A stretch of 50,040 nt of DNA from Xenorhabdus thuongxuanensis (lineage in GTDB: Bacteria; Pseudomonadota; Gammaproteobacteria; Enterobacterales; Enterobacteriaceae). The DNA is taken from assembly GCF_001908095.1 (NCBI RefSeq), contig NZ_MKGR01000023.1, forward strand, positions 10,801 to 60,840, read 5' to 3'. This document shows, piece after piece, positions 1-12,988 of this stretch. The stretch's first letter is position 1; every line of letters begins with the position of its first letter. A model generated the notes under the pieces. It worked only from the letters and a program-made list of their open reading frames with translations. It did no database searches and was not told where the DNA came from. The translations under genes were made by a program, and so were the position numbers.

Positions 1-207
<207 letters not shown>

Positions 208-230
208 TTTTTTTAATGTGTTCATTTTGG

Positions 231-255
231 AAGGGCATCGATAGATGCCCTTTTT
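231..255 (+). terminator. Rho-independent terminator of tuf
   Basis: A perfect 9-bp stem (AAGGGCATC at 231-239, GATGCCCTT at 244-252) with a 4-base loop runs into a T tract ending at 255. It lies 24 bases after the tuf stop codon and separates tuf from secE-nusG. Confidence 0.9.
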
Positions 256-271
256 ACACGTTGTCTTAAGA

Positions 272-368
272 AGAACCTATCTCATCAATAGTTGTTCATT
301 ATTGGTCAATTAATGGCAGATAAATTGCTATTTGATTGCTATTCTTAATTATTGGTGAGATAGGCTCT
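272..368. repeat. Imperfect inverted repeat, possible MITE-like element
   Basis: AGAACCTATCTCATCAATA (272-290) and TATTGGTGAGATAGGCTCT (350-368) are inverted repeats matching at 17 of 19 positions. They enclose about 59 bases of A+T-rich, non-coding sequence. The size and terminal arrangement suggest a miniature inverted-repeat element, or a long mRNA stem in the secE leader. No clear target-site duplication is visible at the edges, so mobility is only inferred. The rest of the 208-543 spacer holds the tuf terminator and presumably the secE promoter, which I could not place with confidence. Confidence 0.45.
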
Positions 369-543
369 GATACAACGGATGGGCTTAGATATCATTGATA
401 TACAAAAGTCCTGCTGAATTATGGTGCCGAGTCAGATACAATTACAATTATCTTTGGGTTCGGTCTGATTTGTTTTGCTCTTGCGAGGCAAGCTGGCTAT
501 CTATTTACATCATAGTTACTTACATATAGTTACAGGTTGGTTT

Positions 544-927
544 ATGAGTGCGAATAGCGATGCTCAAGAAAGCGGGCGTGGTCTTGATATAGCAAAATGG
601 CTATTGGTGGCAGTGCTACTGGTGGTTGCTATTGTGGGTAATTACTATTACCGAGAGTATAACCTGCCTCTGCGCGCGATAGCCGTGGTTGCTATTGTTG
701 CCCTTGCAGGAGCAGTTGCATTGTGGACTGTAAAAGGTAAGGCTGCATTAGCCTTTGCCCGTGAAGCCCGCATTGAAATGCGTAAAGTCATTTGGCCAAC
801 TCGCCAGGAAGCACTGCATACGACTTTAATTGTTGCAGCTGTGACGGCTGTCATGTCTCTTATCTTATGGGGGCTTGATGGTATTTTGGTGCGTTTAGTT
901 TCATTTATTACAGGCCTGAGGTTTTAA
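544..927 (+). CDS. secE: Preprotein translocase subunit SecE
   Basis: SecE is an essential inner-membrane subunit of the SecYEG protein-conducting channel and clamps the two halves of SecY. The ATG at 544 ([10 protein letters not shown]) gives 127 aa, the E. coli length. The longer reading frame starting at 475 adds an unconserved leader and is rejected. Three hydrophobic segments are visible, at roughly residues 18-36, 42-62 and 92-115. The conserved cytoplasmic VIWPTRQEA precedes the last one. The gene ends two bases before nusG, so the pair is co-transcribed as in E. coli. Confidence 0.97.
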   Translation: MSANSDAQESGRGLDIAKWLLVAVLLVVAIVGNYYYREYNLPLRAIAVVAIVALAGAVALWTVKGKAALAFAREARIEMRKVIWPTRQEALHTTLIVAAVTAVMSLILWGLDGILVRLVSFITGLRF

Positions 928-929
928 AA

Positions 930-1475
930 ATGTCTGAATCCCCAAAAAAGCGTTGGTATGTCATCCAGGCATTTTCTGGGTTTGAAGGTCGCGTCGCTCA
1001 ATCTCTGCGTGAACATATCAAATTACAAGAGATGGAAGATTCTTTTGGCGAAGTGATGGTGCCGACAGAAGAGGTTGTTGAGATCCGTAGTGGCCAGCGC
1101 CGTAAAAGCGAGCGTAAATTCTTCCCTGGCTATGTCTTGGTACAGATGGTAATGAACGATGCGACTTGGCATTTGGTTCGCAGTGTACCTCGCGTAATGG
1201 GTTTTATCGGTGGTACTTCTGACCGCCCAGCACCAATCAGCGATAAAGAAGTTGATGCGATCATGAATCGTCTTCAACAGGTTGGTGATAAACCACGGCC
1301 AAAAACTCTGTTCGAACCAGGCGAAATGGTTCGAGTCAGCGATGGTCCGTTTGCAGACTTCAATGGTGTGGTGGAAGAAGTCGATTATGAGAAGAGCCGC
1401 TTGAAAGTATCGGTTTCTATCTTTGGTCGTGCTACCCCTGTTGAGCTGGATTTCAGCCAGGTAGAGAAAGTTTAA
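930..1475 (+). CDS. nusG: Transcription termination/antitermination factor NusG
   Basis: NusG binds RNA polymerase across the clamp, suppresses pausing, and links the polymerase to Rho or to ribosomal protein S10. At 181 aa it equals E. coli NusG. The N-terminal NGN domain opens with [14 protein letters not shown]. The C-terminal KOW domain starts near residue 130 with [19 protein letters not shown]. It is the second gene of secE-nusG. No terminator follows; the rplK promoter begins within 30 bases of its stop. Confidence 0.98.
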   Translation: MSESPKKRWYVIQAFSGFEGRVAQSLREHIKLQEMEDSFGEVMVPTEEVVEIRSGQRRKSERKFFPGYVLVQMVMNDATWHLVRSVPRVMGFIGGTSDRPAPISDKEVDAIMNRLQQVGDKPRPKTLFEPGEMVRVSDGPFADFNGVVEEVDYEKSRLKVSVSIFGRATPVELDFSQVEKV

Positions 1476-1501
1476 CCTGGTGATGAAGTAAGCGTCTCTG
1501 C

Positions 1502-1530
1502 TTGCAAAGGGTGTGAAATTAGCATACAAT
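1502..1530 (+). promoter_or_regulatory. Promoter of rplKA (PL11-type)
   Basis: TTGCAA (1502-1507) and TACAAT (1525-1530) are spaced 17 bases apart. A G+C-rich discriminator (TTCGCGCC) follows, as in stringently controlled ribosomal promoters. The site lies just after nusG, at the position of the L11 promoter in E. coli. Confidence 0.8.
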
Positions 1531-1643
1531 TTCGCGCCTTTTATTTTTTATCCAGGCATCATTTTTAGATGATACTTAGATAAATATTAGGTTAGGTAAT
1601 AGTTTTAAGTAACCTGGTCTTTTAGACGGGGTTCAAATCGTCA

Positions 1644-1673
1644 GGGGAGCCTCATTTTGAGGCGATAAAACCC
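1644..1673 (+). promoter_or_regulatory. Ribosomal protein L1 operator in the rplKA leader mRNA
   Basis: The leader folds into GCCTCA/TGAGGC (1649-1654 with 1658-1663). An outer GGG/CCC pair (1644-1646 with 1671-1673) is set off by an asymmetric internal loop containing GATAAAA. This mimics the L1 binding site on 23S rRNA and is the known architecture of the L11-operon operator, through which free L1 represses translation of rplK and rplA. It ends about 18 bases before the rplK start. Confidence 0.75.
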
Positions 1674-1691
1674 ACATAGAGGAAAAGATAA

Positions 1692-2825
<1,134 letters not shown>

Positions 2826-2855
2826 TGATTTAAGCTGAGAATAACGCTTTACCTT

Positions 2856-2884
2856 AGCGTCAGATTTGTCTAAAATCTGACGCT
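2856..2884 (+). terminator. Stem-loop between rplA and rplJ, possible weak terminator
   Basis: A perfect 12-bp stem (AGCGTCAGATTT 2856-2867, AAATCTGACGCT 2873-2884) with a 5-base loop lies 30 bases after rplA. Only a broken T run (TCAAATTT) follows, so it may act as an incomplete terminator or an mRNA 3'-end stabiliser. A second small palindrome (GTGTGTT/AACACAC, 2902-2919) overlaps TATAAC, a possible but weakly supported -10 of the L10 promoter. Confidence 0.5.
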
Positions 2885-2963
2885 TCAAATTTGCCTGATC
2901 AGTGTGTTTTATAACACACAGCCTTCGAAAAATAAGGTAGTATCGGCAAATAACAAGTTTTCG

Positions 2964-3054
2964 GTTGGAGCTTGGCCTAATCCAAGCCCCGTCCAAGACC
3001 GCAGGCGTAAGATAAGTGATTACTTACTTAATATCCTGCGTAGACGGTGACAGA
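2964..3054 (+). promoter_or_regulatory. L10(L12)4 autoregulatory leader of rplJL
   Basis: The leader contains paired segments CCGTC (2989-2993) with GACGG (3043-3047), and GCAGG (3001-3005) with CCTGC (3035-3039). They are separated by the internal loop AAGACC, and a GGCTTGGA-type hairpin lies just 5'. The blocks AAGACCGCAGG and CCTGCGTAGACGGTGACAG correspond to the E. coli rplJ leader bound by the L10-L7/L12 complex, which represses translation. The remaining spacer to 3171 is untranslated leader with an AGGAG Shine-Dalgarno before rplJ. Confidence 0.75.
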
Positions 3055-3171
3055 GCCAAATGAAATTTATTTTCTGGATTCTGCTCACCGTGTTTCAGCG
3101 CTCAGGCACATTTGGTGTTCTGAGTGAAGTGAGTCCCGGGTTTGCCCGGTTAATCCAGGAGCAAGAAGCTA

Positions 3172-3669
3172 ATGGCACTAAATCTTCAAGACAAACAAGC
3201 GATTGTTGCTGAAGTCAGCGAAGTAGCCAAAGGCGCGCTGTCTGCGGTTGTTGCGGATTCTCGCGGCGTTACCGTAGATAAAATGACTGAACTGCGTAAA
3301 GCAGGTCGCGAAGCTGGCGTTTATATGCGTGTTGTTCGTAACACTCTGATGCGCCGTGCTGTTGAAGGTACTGAATTTGAGTGCCTGAAAGAAGCGTTTG
3401 TTGGTCCAACCTTGATTGCTTTTTCTAATGAACATCCGGGCGCAGCTGCTCGTCTGTTCAAAGATTTCGCGAAAGCGAACCCAGCATTCGAGATTAAAGC
3501 AGCAGCCTTTGAAGGTGAGTTTATTCCAGCGAGCAACATCGATCGTCTGGCAACACTCCCAACTTACGAAGAAGCAATCGCACGCCTGATGTCAACCATG
3601 AAAGAAGCCGCTGCAGGCAAACTGGTTCGCACTCTGGCTGCGCTACGCGATCAGAAAGAAGCTGCTTAA
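3172..3669 (+). CDS. rplJ: 50S ribosomal protein L10
   Basis: L10 anchors the L7/L12 dimers to the ribosomal stalk and, in complex with L7/L12, represses its own mRNA through the leader upstream. The 165 aa equal the E. coli protein. The N-terminal rRNA-binding domain ([15 protein letters not shown]) and the C-terminal helix carrying the L7/L12 binding sites ([20 protein letters not shown]) are both present. The ATG sits after CCAGGAGCAAG. rplL follows 63 bases downstream with its own ribosome binding site, consistent with its higher synthesis rate. Confidence 0.98.
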   Translation: MALNLQDKQAIVAEVSEVAKGALSAVVADSRGVTVDKMTELRKAGREAGVYMRVVRNTLMRRAVEGTEFECLKEAFVGPTLIAFSNEHPGAAARLFKDFAKANPAFEIKAAAFEGEFIPASNIDRLATLPTYEEAIARLMSTMKEAAAGKLVRTLAALRDQKEAA

Positions 3670-3714
3670 TTGCTTATTTCCTTCGTTGCTTTTTAACGTA
3701 TAAATTTTTTCTGA

Positions 3715-4098
<384 letters not shown>

Positions 4099-4138
4099 GA
4101 TCTGTTTGAAGTTCGCAGCCTGATTTTTCAAGGCTGGC

Positions 4139-4169
4139 GGCTGGCGATTTTTTAATCGCCAGCCTTTTT
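4139..4169 (+). terminator. rplL-rpoB attenuator
   Basis: An 11-bp perfect stem (GGCTGGCGATT 4139-4149, AATCGCCAGCC 4154-4164) is followed by five T residues. In E. coli the equivalent terminator is leaky and sets the ratio of ribosomal protein to RNA polymerase subunit synthesis. The rest of the 4099-4481 spacer is untranslated. It contains a further small hairpin (CTGTCC 4429-4434 with GGACAG 4443-4448) that could be an RNA processing site; no convincing extra promoter was seen. Confidence 0.85.
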
Positions 4170-4481
4170 GCGCTGTAAGGGCATTGTCTGAAAATCAGAT
4201 TTGCCTGAAAGGCATTAATAGGGAGTTAGTAGCATTTCACACTGTTTGGCTGCTAATAAACCCAAAATACTTCTTCCTATTGACGACTTAATATACTGCG
4301 TTCTCAGCTACGATCCACTCGGGTAGCTCGGTAGTAAGGTAACGCAATGAAATGATTTAAGAGTAATAGTAATGAGTATTACGGAAAATATTCTGTTTTC
4401 TGTTCGAAAAAAATAGTGTTGCAGAGTGCTGTCCTTAAGGGCGGACAGAGTGGGTCACTTATCAGCGAGCTGAGGAACCCT

Positions 4482-7400
4482 ATGGTTTACTCCTATACCG
4501 AGAAAAAACGTATTCGTAAGGATTTTGGTAAACGTCCACAAGTTTTGGATGTTCCATACCTTCTTTCTATCCAACTTGACTCGTTCCAGAAGTTTATCGA
4601 GCAAGATCCTGAAGGCCAAAATGGTCTGGAAGCGGCCTTCCGTTCAGTGTTTCCAATTCAGAGCTACAGCGGCAATTCAGAGCTGCAATATGTAAGCTAC
4701 CGTCTTGGCGAACCAGTCTTTGATGTTAAAGAGTGTCAGATCCGTGGCGTGACGTTCTCCGCACCTCTGCGCGTTAAGTTGCGTCTGGTGATCTATGAGC
4801 GCGAAGCGCCAGAAGGCACAGTTAAGGACATCAAAGAACAAGAAGTCTACATGGGTGAAATTCCACTCATGACTGATAACGGGACTTTCGTTATCAACGG
4901 TACTGAGCGCGTTATCGTATCTCAGTTGCATCGTAGCCCAGGCGTTTTCTTTGATAGCGATAAGGGTAAAACCCATTCATCCGGTAAGGTACTGTATAAT
5001 GCACGTATCATCCCTTACCGTGGTTCGTGGTTAGATTTCGAATTTGATCCAAAAGATAACCTGTTTGTGCGTATCGACCGCCGCCGTAAGTTGCCGGCTT
5101 CGATTATTCTGCGCGCGATGGATTATTCCTCTGAAGACATTCTGAATCTGTTCTTCAAAAAAACCGTTTTCGAAATTCGCGACAATAAATTGCAGATGAT
5201 GCTGGTTCCAGAACGTCTGCGTGGCGAGACTGCTTCATTTGATATCGAAGCAAACGGCAAAGTTTATGTTGAAAAAGGCCGTCGTATCACAGCTCGTCAT
5301 ATCCGCCAGTTAGAAAAAGAACAGGTAGACCGTATTGAGGTGCCTGTTGAATATATCGCGGGTAAAGTTGTAGCAAAAGATTACATCGACCAGAACACAG
5401 GTGAAATCATCTGTGCTGCTAACATGGAACTCTCTTTGGATCTGTTGGCCCGTTTAAGTCAGGCTGGTTACAAATCTATCGAGACCCTGTTTACCAATGA
5501 TCTGGACCACGGCGCTTATATTTCCGAAACCCTGCGTGTTGACCCAACCAATGATCGCCTGAGCGCACTGGTTGAAATCTATCGCATGATGCGTCCGGGT
5601 GAACCACCAACACGCGAAGCCGCAGAAAACCTGTTTGAGAACCTGTTCTTCTCTGAAGATCGTTATGATCTGTCTGCGGTTGGTCGTATGAAGTTCAACC
5701 GTTCACTGGATCGTGACGAGGTTGAAGGTTCCGGTATCCTGAGCAAAGAAGACATCATTGATGTGATGAAAAAGCTCATCGATATCCGTAACGGTAAAGG
5801 TGAAGTCGACGATATCGACCATTTGGGCAACCGTCGTATCCGTTCCGTTGGTGAAATGGCTGAAAACCAGTTCCGCGTCGGTCTGGTTCGTGTAGAACGT
5901 GCAGTGAAAGAGCGTTTGTCTCTGGGCGATCTAGATACCCTGATGCCACAGGACATGATCAACGCCAAACCAATTTCTGCGGCGGTAAAAGAGTTCTTTG
6001 GTTCGAGCCAGTTGTCCCAGTTCATGGACCAGAACAACCCACTGTCTGAAATCACCCATAAACGCCGTATTTCTGCGTTGGGTCCAGGCGGTCTGACCCG
6101 TGAGCGTGCAGGCTTTGAAGTTCGAGACGTACACCCAACTCACTATGGCCGTGTATGTCCAATCGAAACACCTGAAGGTCCAAACATCGGTTTGATTAAC
6201 TCATTGTCCGTCTATGCGCGTACCAATGAGTATGGCTTCCTTGAAACACCTTACCGCTTGGTTCGTGATGGTGTAGTGACTGATGAGATCCACTACCTGT
6301 CAGCAATCGAAGAAGGTAACTACGTCATTGCTCAGGCGAACACCGTATTGGATGAAGAAGGCCATTTCGTTGAAGAATTGGTAACTTGCCGTCATTACGA
6401 TGAATCCAGCTTGTTCAACCGTGATCAGGTTCAGTACATGGACGTTTCGACACAACAGATCGTGTCCGTCGGTGCTTCTCTGATCCCATTCCTTGAACAC
6501 GATGACGCCAACCGTGCATTGATGGGTGCTAACATGCAACGTCAGGCGGTTCCAACTTTGCGCGCTGATAAACCGCTGGTCGGAACAGGTATGGAGCGTG
6601 CGGTAGCGGTTGACTCCGGTGTAACCTCTGTTGCTAAACGTGGCGGTGTAGTTCAGTACGTTGACGCATCTCGTATCGTTATCAAGGTTAACGAAGATGA
6701 AATGTACGCGGGTGAAGCGGGCATTGATATCTATAACCTGACCAAATATACCCGCTCAAACCAAAACACCTGCATCAACCAGACACCATGTGTTTTTTTG
6801 GGCGAACTGGTAGAACGCGGTGACGTGCTGGCTGATGGTCCATCCACTGACTTGGGTGAACTGGCACTGGGTCAGAACATGCGCGTGGCGTTCATGCCTT
6901 GGAATGGTTATAACTTCGAGGACTCCATCCTCGTATCTGAGCGTGTTGTTCAGGAAGACCGTTTCACCACCATTCACATTCAAGAACTGGCTTGTGTGTC
7001 TCGCGACACTAAACTGGGGCCTGAAGAGATTACTGCTGACATCCCTAACGTGGGTGAAGCTGCCCTGTCTAAACTGGACGAATCCGGTATCGTTTATATC
7101 GGTGCGGAAGTGAAAGGTGGCGACATTCTGGTTGGTAAGGTGACACCGAAAGGTGAAACTCAGTTGACTCCAGAAGAAAAACTGTTGCGTGCGATTTTCG
7201 GTGAGAAAGCGTCTGATGTGAAAGACTCCTCACTGCGCGTACCAAACGGTGTTTCTGGTACTGTTATCGACGTACAAGTCTTTACCCGTGATGGCGTAGA
7301 AAAAGACAAGCGTGCGTTGGAAATCGAAGAGATGCAGTTGCGTGAGGCTAAAAAAGACCTGACAGAAGAACTGCAAATTTTCGAAGCTGGCCTGTTTGCT

Positions 7401-8510
7401 CGTATTCACTCTGTACTGGTTGCCGGTGGCGTTGAAGCGGAAAAACTCAGCAAACTTCCTCGTGAGCGTTGGTTGGAGCTGGGCCTGGCTGATGAAGAAA
7501 AACAAAATCAGTTGGAGCAGTTGGCAGAACAGTATGACGAACTGAAAGTAGAGTTCGAGAAAAAACTGGATGCTAAACGCCGTAAGATCACTCAGGGCGA
7601 CGATCTGGCACCAGGCGTGCTGAAAATTGTCAAAGTGTATCTGGCTGTGAAACGCCAGATCCAGCCTGGTGACAAGATGGCAGGTCGTCACGGTAACAAA
7701 GGTGTTATCTCCAAGATCAACCCAATCGAAGACATGCCTTACGATGAAAACGGCACACCAGTGGACATCGTACTGAACCCGCTGGGCGTACCATCACGTA
7801 TGAACATCGGTCAGATTCTGGAAACTCACTTGGGCATGGCGGCGAAAGGTATTGGTGACAAGATCAATGCGATGCTGAAACAGCAGCAAGAAGTTGCCAA
7901 ACTGCGTGAATTCATCCAGAAAGCTTATGATCTGGGTGATGATACCCGTCAGAAAGTTGACTTGAGCACCTTCACCGATGAAGAAGTGATGCGTCTGGCA
8001 GAAAACCTGAGAAAAGGTATGCCTATCGCAACACCTGTCTTTGATGGTGCAAAAGAGACCGAAATCAAAGAGTTGTTGAAACTGGGCGGCTTGCCGACTT
8101 CCGGTCAAATCACTCTGTTCGACGGCCGTACAGGTGAACAATTCGAGCGTCAGGTAACCGTTGGTTACATGTACATGCTGAAATTGAACCACTTGGTTGA
8201 TGACAAGATGCACGCCCGTTCTACCGGTTCTTATAGTCTGGTTACTCAGCAGCCGTTGGGTGGTAAGGCACAGTTCGGTGGACAGCGCTTCGGTGAGATG
8301 GAAGTGTGGGCATTGGAAGCATACGGTGCGGCGTACACCCTGCAAGAAATGCTCACCGTTAAATCTGACGATGTTAACGGTCGAACCAAGATGTATAAAA
8401 ACATCGTGGATGGTAACCACCAGATGGAACCAGGCATGCCGGAATCTTTCAACGTATTGTTGAAAGAAATCCGTTCGTTGGGTATCAACATCGAGCTGGA
8501 AGACGAATAA
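4482..8510 (+). CDS. rpoB: DNA-directed RNA polymerase subunit beta
   Basis: RpoB forms one pincer of the core RNA polymerase, with much of the active-site wall and the rifampicin pocket. The ATG at 4482 after GAGCTGAGGA gives [20 protein letters not shown] and 1342 aa, exactly the E. coli length. An upstream in-frame ATG at 4416 adds 22 unconserved residues and is rejected. The rifampicin cluster ([20 protein letters not shown] then RISALGPGG) carries the drug-sensitive residues at the E. coli 516, 526 and 531 positions. Conserved [13 protein letters not shown] lies near residue 1063. rpoC follows 161 bases downstream. Confidence 0.98.
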   Translation: MVYSYTEKKRIRKDFGKRPQVLDVPYLLSIQLDSFQKFIEQDPEGQNGLEAAFRSVFPIQSYSGNSELQYVSYRLGEPVFDVKECQIRGVTFSAPLRVKLRLVIYEREAPEGTVKDIKEQEVYMGEIPLMTDNGTFVINGTERVIVSQLHRSPGVFFDSDKGKTHSSGKVLYNARIIPYRGSWLDFEFDPKDNLFVRIDRRRKLPASIILRAMDYSSEDILNLFFKKTVFEIRDNKLQMMLVPERLRGETASFDIEANGKVYVEKGRRITARHIRQLEKEQVDRIEVPVEYIAGKVVAKDYIDQNTGEIICAANMELSLDLLARLSQAGYKSIETLFTNDLDHGAYISETLRVDPTNDRLSALVEIYRMMRPGEPPTREAAENLFENLFFSEDRYDLSAVGRMKFNRSLDRDEVEGSGILSKEDIIDVMKKLIDIRNGKGEVDDIDHLGNRRIRSVGEMAENQFRVGLVRVERAVKERLSLGDLDTLMPQDMINAKPISAAVKEFFGSSQLSQFMDQNNPLSEITHKRRISALGPGGLTRERAGFEVRDVHPTHYGRVCPIETPEGPNIGLINSLSVYARTNEYGFLETPYRLVRDGVVTDEIHYLSAIEEGNYVIAQANTVLDEEGHFVEELVTCRHYDESSLFNRDQVQYMDVSTQQIVSVGASLIPFLEHDDANRALMGANMQRQAVPTLRADKPLVGTGMERAVAVDSGVTSVAKRGGVVQYVDASRIVIKVNEDEMYAGEAGIDIYNLTKYTRSNQNTCINQTPCVFLGELVERGDVLADGPSTDLGELALGQNMRVAFMPWNGYNFEDSILVSERVVQEDRFTTIHIQELACVSRDTKLGPEEITADIPNVGEAALSKLDESGIVYIGAEVKGGDILVGKVTPKGETQLTPEEKLLRAIFGEKASDVKDSSLRVPNGVSGTVIDVQVFTRDGVEKDKRALEIEEMQLREAKKDLTEELQIFEAGLFARIHSVLVAGGVEAEKLSKLPRERWLELGLADEEKQNQLEQLAEQYDELKVEFEKKLDAKRRKITQGDDLAPGVLKIVKVYLAVKRQIQPGDKMAGRHGNKGVISKINPIEDMPYDENGTPVDIVLNPLGVPSRMNIGQILETHLGMAAKGIGDKINAMLKQQQEVAKLREFIQKAYDLGDDTRQKVDLSTFTDEEVMRLAENLRKGMPIATPVFDGAKETEIKELLKLGGLPTSGQITLFDGRTGEQFERQVTVGYMYMLKLNHLVDDKMHARSTGSYSLVTQQPLGGKAQFGGQRFGEMEVWALEAYGAAYTLQEMLTVKSDDVNGRTKMYKNIVDGNHQMEPGMPESFNVLLKEIRSLGINIELEDE

Positions 8511-8671
8511 ATCGTTTTCCCACTGGTACTGCCCGGCTGTATGTTGAAACATAAGAATGTCGGGCGGTTTACCAGCCAGTGGTTGTACTGGTCCCAGTGG
8601 TTATACTGGTTATAGAGGGGAGTGGCATGGGCCACTCACCTAACAGGTCTAACTCCGACAGGAGCCATTTC

Positions 8672-11600
8672 GTGAAAGACTTATTGAAGTTTCTGAAAGC
8701 GCAAACTAAGACCGAAGAGTTTGATGCGATCAAAATTGCTCTGGCCTCTCCAGATATGATCCGTTCGTGGTCATTCGGAGAAGTAAAAAAGCCGGAAACT
8801 ATTAACTACCGTACGTTCAAGCCTGAGCGTGACGGTCTTTTCTGTGCGCGTATTTTCGGGCCAGTAAAAGATTACGAATGCTTGTGTGGTAAATACAAGC
8901 GATTGAAACACCGTGGTGTGATTTGTGAGAAATGTGGCGTTGAAGTCACCCAGACTAAAGTTCGTCGTGATCGTATGGGTCACATTGAGCTGGCATCTCC
9001 AACTGCTCACATCTGGTTCCTGAAATCTCTGCCATCCCGCATCGGTTTATTGCTGGATATGCCTCTGCGTGACATTGAACGCGTCCTGTACTTCGAATCC
9101 TATGTGGTTGTTGAAGGCGGCATGACCAGCCTTGAGCGTAGTCAAATCCTGACTGAAGAGCAGTATCTGGATGCCCTGGAGGAGTTCGGTGATGAATTTG
9201 ATGCAAAAATGGGTGCAGAAGCAATCCAGGCTTTGCTGAAAAACATCGACTTGGAAAACGAATGTGAAGTCTTGCGTGAAGAGCTGAATGAAACCAACTC
9301 TGAAACCAAGCGTAAAAAGTTGACCAAGCGTATTAAACTGCTGGAAGCCTTCATTCAGTCTGGCAACAAACCAGAGTGGATGGTTCTGACCGTTCTGCCA
9401 GTTCTGCCACCGGATTTGCGTCCACTGGTTCCACTGGATGGCGGCCGTTTCGCAACTTCAGATCTGAACGATCTGTATCGTCGCGTTATTAACCGTAATA
9501 ACCGTTTGAAGCGCCTGTTGGATCTGGCTGCGCCAGATATCATCGTACGTAACGAAAAACGTATGTTGCAGGAAGCGGTTGATGCTCTGCTGGATAACGG
9601 TCGTCGCGGTCGTGCGATTACCGGTTCTAACAAGCGTCCTCTGAAATCCCTGGCAGATATGATCAAGGGTAAACAGGGTCGTTTCCGTCAGAACTTGCTG
9701 GGTAAACGTGTTGATTACTCAGGCCGTTCTGTAATTACCGTAGGTCCATACCTGCGTCTGCATCAGTGTGGTCTTCCTAAGAAGATGGCACTGGAACTGT
9801 TCAAGCCATTTATTTACGGCAAACTGGAACTGCGTGGCCTGGCGACGACTATCAAAGCCGCCAAGAAAATGGTTGAGCGTGAAGAAGCTGTTGTATGGGA
9901 TATCCTGGATGAAGTCATCCGTGAGCATCCAGTTCTGCTGAACCGTGCACCAACCCTTCACCGTTTGGGTATTCAGGCATTTGAACCCGTTCTGATCGAA
10001 GGTAAAGCTATTCAGTTGCACCCACTCGTGTGTGCGGCATATAACGCCGACTTCGACGGTGACCAGATGGCTGTTCACGTACCGTTGACTCTGGAAGCCC
10101 AGTTGGAAGCGCGTGCGTTGATGATGTCTACCAACAACATCCTGTCTCCAGCGAGCGGTGAACCAATCATCGTTCCATCTCAGGACGTTGTATTGGGTCT
10201 GTACTACATGACCCGTGACTGTGTTAATGCGAAAGGCGAAGGCATGGTTCTGACCGGTCCTAAAGAAGCAGAGCGCGTATACCGCGCAGGTCTGGCTTCT
10301 CTGCATGCCCGTGTCAAAGTTCGTATCACAGAAGAAGTGAAAGATGGCGAAGGCAACGTGACTATCAACACAGGTTTGGTTGATACCACTATCGGTCGTG
10401 CCATCCTGTGGATGATTGTGCCACGTGGCCTGCCATATTCACTGATTAACCAGCCGTTGGGTAAAAAAGCCATCTCCAGAATGCTGAACACTTGTTACCG
10501 CATATTGGGCTTGAAACCAACTGTTATCTTAGCTGACCAGACTATGTATACCGGTTTTGCTTACGCTGCTCGTTCCGGGGTATCCGTAGGTATCGATGAC
10601 ATGGTCATTCCTGAGAAGAAAGAAGGCATCATCGCGGAAGCAGAAGCAGAAGTGGCCGAAATTCAGGAACAGTTCCAGTCAGGTCTGGTAACTGCCGGCG
10701 AACGCTATAACAAGGTTATCGATATCTGGGCTGCGGCAAATGAACGTGTTGCCAAAGCGATGATGGAAAACCTGTCTACTGAAACGGTTATTAACCGTGA
10801 CGGTGAAGAAGAACAGCAGGTTTCTTTCAACAATATCTTTATGATGGCTGACTCTGGTGCGCGTGGTTCTGCGGCTCAGATCCGTCAGTTGGCGGGTATG
10901 CGTGGTCTGATGGCAACGCCAGATGGCTCTATCATCGAAACCCCAATTACTGCGAACTTCCGTGAAGGTTTGAACGTACTCCAGTACTTCATCTCAACCC
11001 ACGGTGCTCGTAAAGGTCTTGCGGATACCGCATTGAAAACGGCGAACTCCGGTTACCTGACTCGTCGTCTGGTTGATGTTGCTCAAGACTTGGTAGTAAC
11101 TGAAGATGACTGTGGTACTCTCGATGGCATCCTGATGACTCCGGTTATCGAAGGTGGTGATGTTAAAGAGCCACTGCGTGAACGTGTATTAGGACGTGTA
11201 GCGGCAGAAGACATCCTGAAACCAGGTACAGCGGACATTCTGGTTCCACGTAACACATTGCTGAACGAAAAATGGTGTGATCTGTTAGAAGAGAACTCCG
11301 TTGACAGCGTGAAAGTACGTTCCGTAGTAAGTTGTGAAACTGACTTCGGTGTTTGTGCGAACTGTTACGGCCGTGACCTTGCTCGTGGTCACCTGATCAA
11401 CAAAGGTGAAGCGATCGGTGTTATCGCAGCACAATCAATCGGTGAACCAGGTACACAGTTGACGATGCGTACGTTCCACATCGGTGGTGCGGCATCTCGT
11501 GCGGCAGCAGAATCCAGCATTCAGGTACGTAACAAAGGTCATCTGAAACTAATCAACGCGAAATTCGTTACGAACTCAGCAAGCAAACTGGTTATTACCT

Positions 11601-12898
11601 CTCGTAATACCGAATTGCGTCTGATCGACGATTTTGGTCGTACCAAAGAGAGCTATAAAGTACCTTACGGCTCGGTATTGACGAAAGGTGATGGTGAGAC
11701 AGTGACTGGTGGTGAAACCGTTGCGAACTGGGATCCACACACCATGCCAATCGTGAGTGAAGTATCCGGTATTATCCAGTTCTACGACATGGTTGATGGT
11801 CAAACCATTACCCGTCAGACGGATGAACTGACTGGCCTGTCTTCACTGGTGGTTCTGGATAGTGCAGAGCGTACCGGTAGCGGTAAAGACTTGCGCCCAG
11901 CATTGAGAATCGTAGACGCTCAGGGTAACGACGTTCTGATCCCAGGTACAGATATGCCTGCTCAGTACTTCCTGCCGGGTAAAGCGATTGTTCAGTTGGA
12001 AGATGGTATGTCCATCTCTGCGGGTGATACATTGGCGCGTATTCCTCAGGAATCTGGTGGTACTAAAGATATCACCGGTGGTCTGCCACGCGTTGCGGAT
12101 CTGTTCGAAGCTCGTCGTCCGAAAGAGCCTGCTATTCTGGCAGAAATCAGCGGTATCGTTTCCTTCGGTAAAGAAACCAAGGGCAAGCGCCGTCTGGTAA
12201 TTACTCCACTGGATGGTGGTGAACCTTACGAAGAGATGATCCCTAAATGGCGTCAGCTCAACGTGTTCGAAGGTGAAGTTGTTGAACGTGGTGACGTGAT
12301 CTCCGATGGTCCAGAATCTCCACATGACATTCTGCGCCTGCGTGGTGTTCACGCGGTTGCTCGTTACATCACTAACGAAGTACAGGAAGTTTACCGTCTG
12401 CAAGGCGTTAAGATTAACGATAAACACATTGAAGTTATCGTTCGTCAGATGCTGCGTAAAGCAACTATTGCGAATGCGGGTAGTTCCGAATTCCTTGAAG
12501 GTGAGCAGGTTGAATACGCACGCGTTAAGGTTTCGAACCGTAAACTGGAGCAGGATGGCAAAGTACCAGCTATCTTCCAGCGTGACCTGTTGGGTATCAC
12601 CAAGGCATCATTGGCAACAGAATCCTTCATCTCTGCGGCATCGTTCCAGGAAACAACTCGCGTTCTGACTGAGGCAGCTGTTGCAGGTAAACGTGATGAA
12701 CTGCGTGGCTTGAAAGAGAACGTCATCGTTGGTCGCCTGATCCCGGCGGGTACAGGTTATGCTTACCATCAGGATCGCATCCGTCGTCGTCAAGAAAACG
12801 AAGTGGTTGAAGCACCACAATTTAGCGTTGACGAAGCCACTGCAAACCTTGCTGAATTGTTGAATGCAGGTTTTGGTAGCAGCAGCGATAACGAGTAA
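8672..12898 (+). CDS. rpoC: DNA-directed RNA polymerase subunit beta'
   Basis: RpoC supplies the catalytic Mg-binding loop of RNA polymerase. The GTG at 8672, preceded by ACAGGAGCC, gives [20 protein letters not shown] and 1408 aa (E. coli 1407, also from GTG). The catalytic NADFDGDQM motif places the Asp triad at residues 460, 462 and 464. The N-terminal zinc site (CLCG then CEKCG) and the second zinc site ([11 protein letters not shown]) are complete. An upstream frame extension from 8579 is not conserved. A terminator follows 41 bases later and ends the rpoBC transcript. Confidence 0.98.
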   Translation: MKDLLKFLKAQTKTEEFDAIKIALASPDMIRSWSFGEVKKPETINYRTFKPERDGLFCARIFGPVKDYECLCGKYKRLKHRGVICEKCGVEVTQTKVRRDRMGHIELASPTAHIWFLKSLPSRIGLLLDMPLRDIERVLYFESYVVVEGGMTSLERSQILTEEQYLDALEEFGDEFDAKMGAEAIQALLKNIDLENECEVLREELNETNSETKRKKLTKRIKLLEAFIQSGNKPEWMVLTVLPVLPPDLRPLVPLDGGRFATSDLNDLYRRVINRNNRLKRLLDLAAPDIIVRNEKRMLQEAVDALLDNGRRGRAITGSNKRPLKSLADMIKGKQGRFRQNLLGKRVDYSGRSVITVGPYLRLHQCGLPKKMALELFKPFIYGKLELRGLATTIKAAKKMVEREEAVVWDILDEVIREHPVLLNRAPTLHRLGIQAFEPVLIEGKAIQLHPLVCAAYNADFDGDQMAVHVPLTLEAQLEARALMMSTNNILSPASGEPIIVPSQDVVLGLYYMTRDCVNAKGEGMVLTGPKEAERVYRAGLASLHARVKVRITEEVKDGEGNVTINTGLVDTTIGRAILWMIVPRGLPYSLINQPLGKKAISRMLNTCYRILGLKPTVILADQTMYTGFAYAARSGVSVGIDDMVIPEKKEGIIAEAEAEVAEIQEQFQSGLVTAGERYNKVIDIWAAANERVAKAMMENLSTETVINRDGEEEQQVSFNNIFMMADSGARGSAAQIRQLAGMRGLMATPDGSIIETPITANFREGLNVLQYFISTHGARKGLADTALKTANSGYLTRRLVDVAQDLVVTEDDCGTLDGILMTPVIEGGDVKEPLRERVLGRVAAEDILKPGTADILVPRNTLLNEKWCDLLEENSVDSVKVRSVVSCETDFGVCANCYGRDLARGHLINKGEAIGVIAAQSIGEPGTQLTMRTFHIGGAASRAAAESSIQVRNKGHLKLINAKFVTNSASKLVITSRNTELRLIDDFGRTKESYKVPYGSVLTKGDGETVTGGETVANWDPHTMPIVSEVSGIIQFYDMVDGQTITRQTDELTGLSSLVVLDSAERTGSGKDLRPALRIVDAQGNDVLIPGTDMPAQYFLPGKAIVQLEDGMSISAGDTLARIPQESGGTKDITGGLPRVADLFEARRPKEPAILAEISGIVSFGKETKGKRRLVITPLDGGEPYEEMIPKWRQLNVFEGEVVERGDVISDGPESPHDILRLRGVHAVARYITNEVQEVYRLQGVKINDKHIEVIVRQMLRKATIANAGSSEFLEGEQVEYARVKVSNRKLEQDGKVPAIFQRDLLGITKASLATESFISAASFQETTRVLTEAAVAGKRDELRGLKENVIVGRLIPAGTGYAYHQDRIRRRQENEVVEAPQFSVDEATANLAELLNAGFGSSSDNE

Positions 12899-12939
12899 TC
12901 GTGATGTGTAGCATACCCTATATCGTATAGCTAATCGTG

Positions 12940-12970
12940 AAATGCCCTCTCCTGGTAGAGGGCATTTTTT
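12940..12970 (+). terminator. Rho-independent terminator of rpoBC
   Basis: The stem AAATGCCCTCT/AGAGGGCATTT (about 12940-12950 with 12957-12967) with a 6-base loop ends in TTTTTT at 12965-12970. It marks the end of the conserved rpoBC transcription unit and the start of accessory DNA. Confidence 0.9.
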
Positions 12971-12988
12971 ATTGGATGGAAAATTAAA

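Noticed and set aside
475-543. N-terminal extension of SecE
   Set aside because: The first codon is not ATG and the extra residues are absent from SecE proteins; ATG 544 gives the exact family length.
4416-4481. 22-residue extension of RpoB from an upstream ATG
   Set aside because: Conserved RpoB begins MVYSYTEK at 4482 behind a good Shine-Dalgarno; the upstream region is leader RNA containing a hairpin.
7794-8552. 252-aa open frame on the - strand inside rpoB
   Set aside because: Antisense shadow of a highly constrained gene; glutamine/histidine/phenylalanine-rich composition, no domain, no ribosome site.
11843-12427. 194-aa - strand frame inside rpoC
   Set aside because: Shadow frame opposite conserved rpoC codons.
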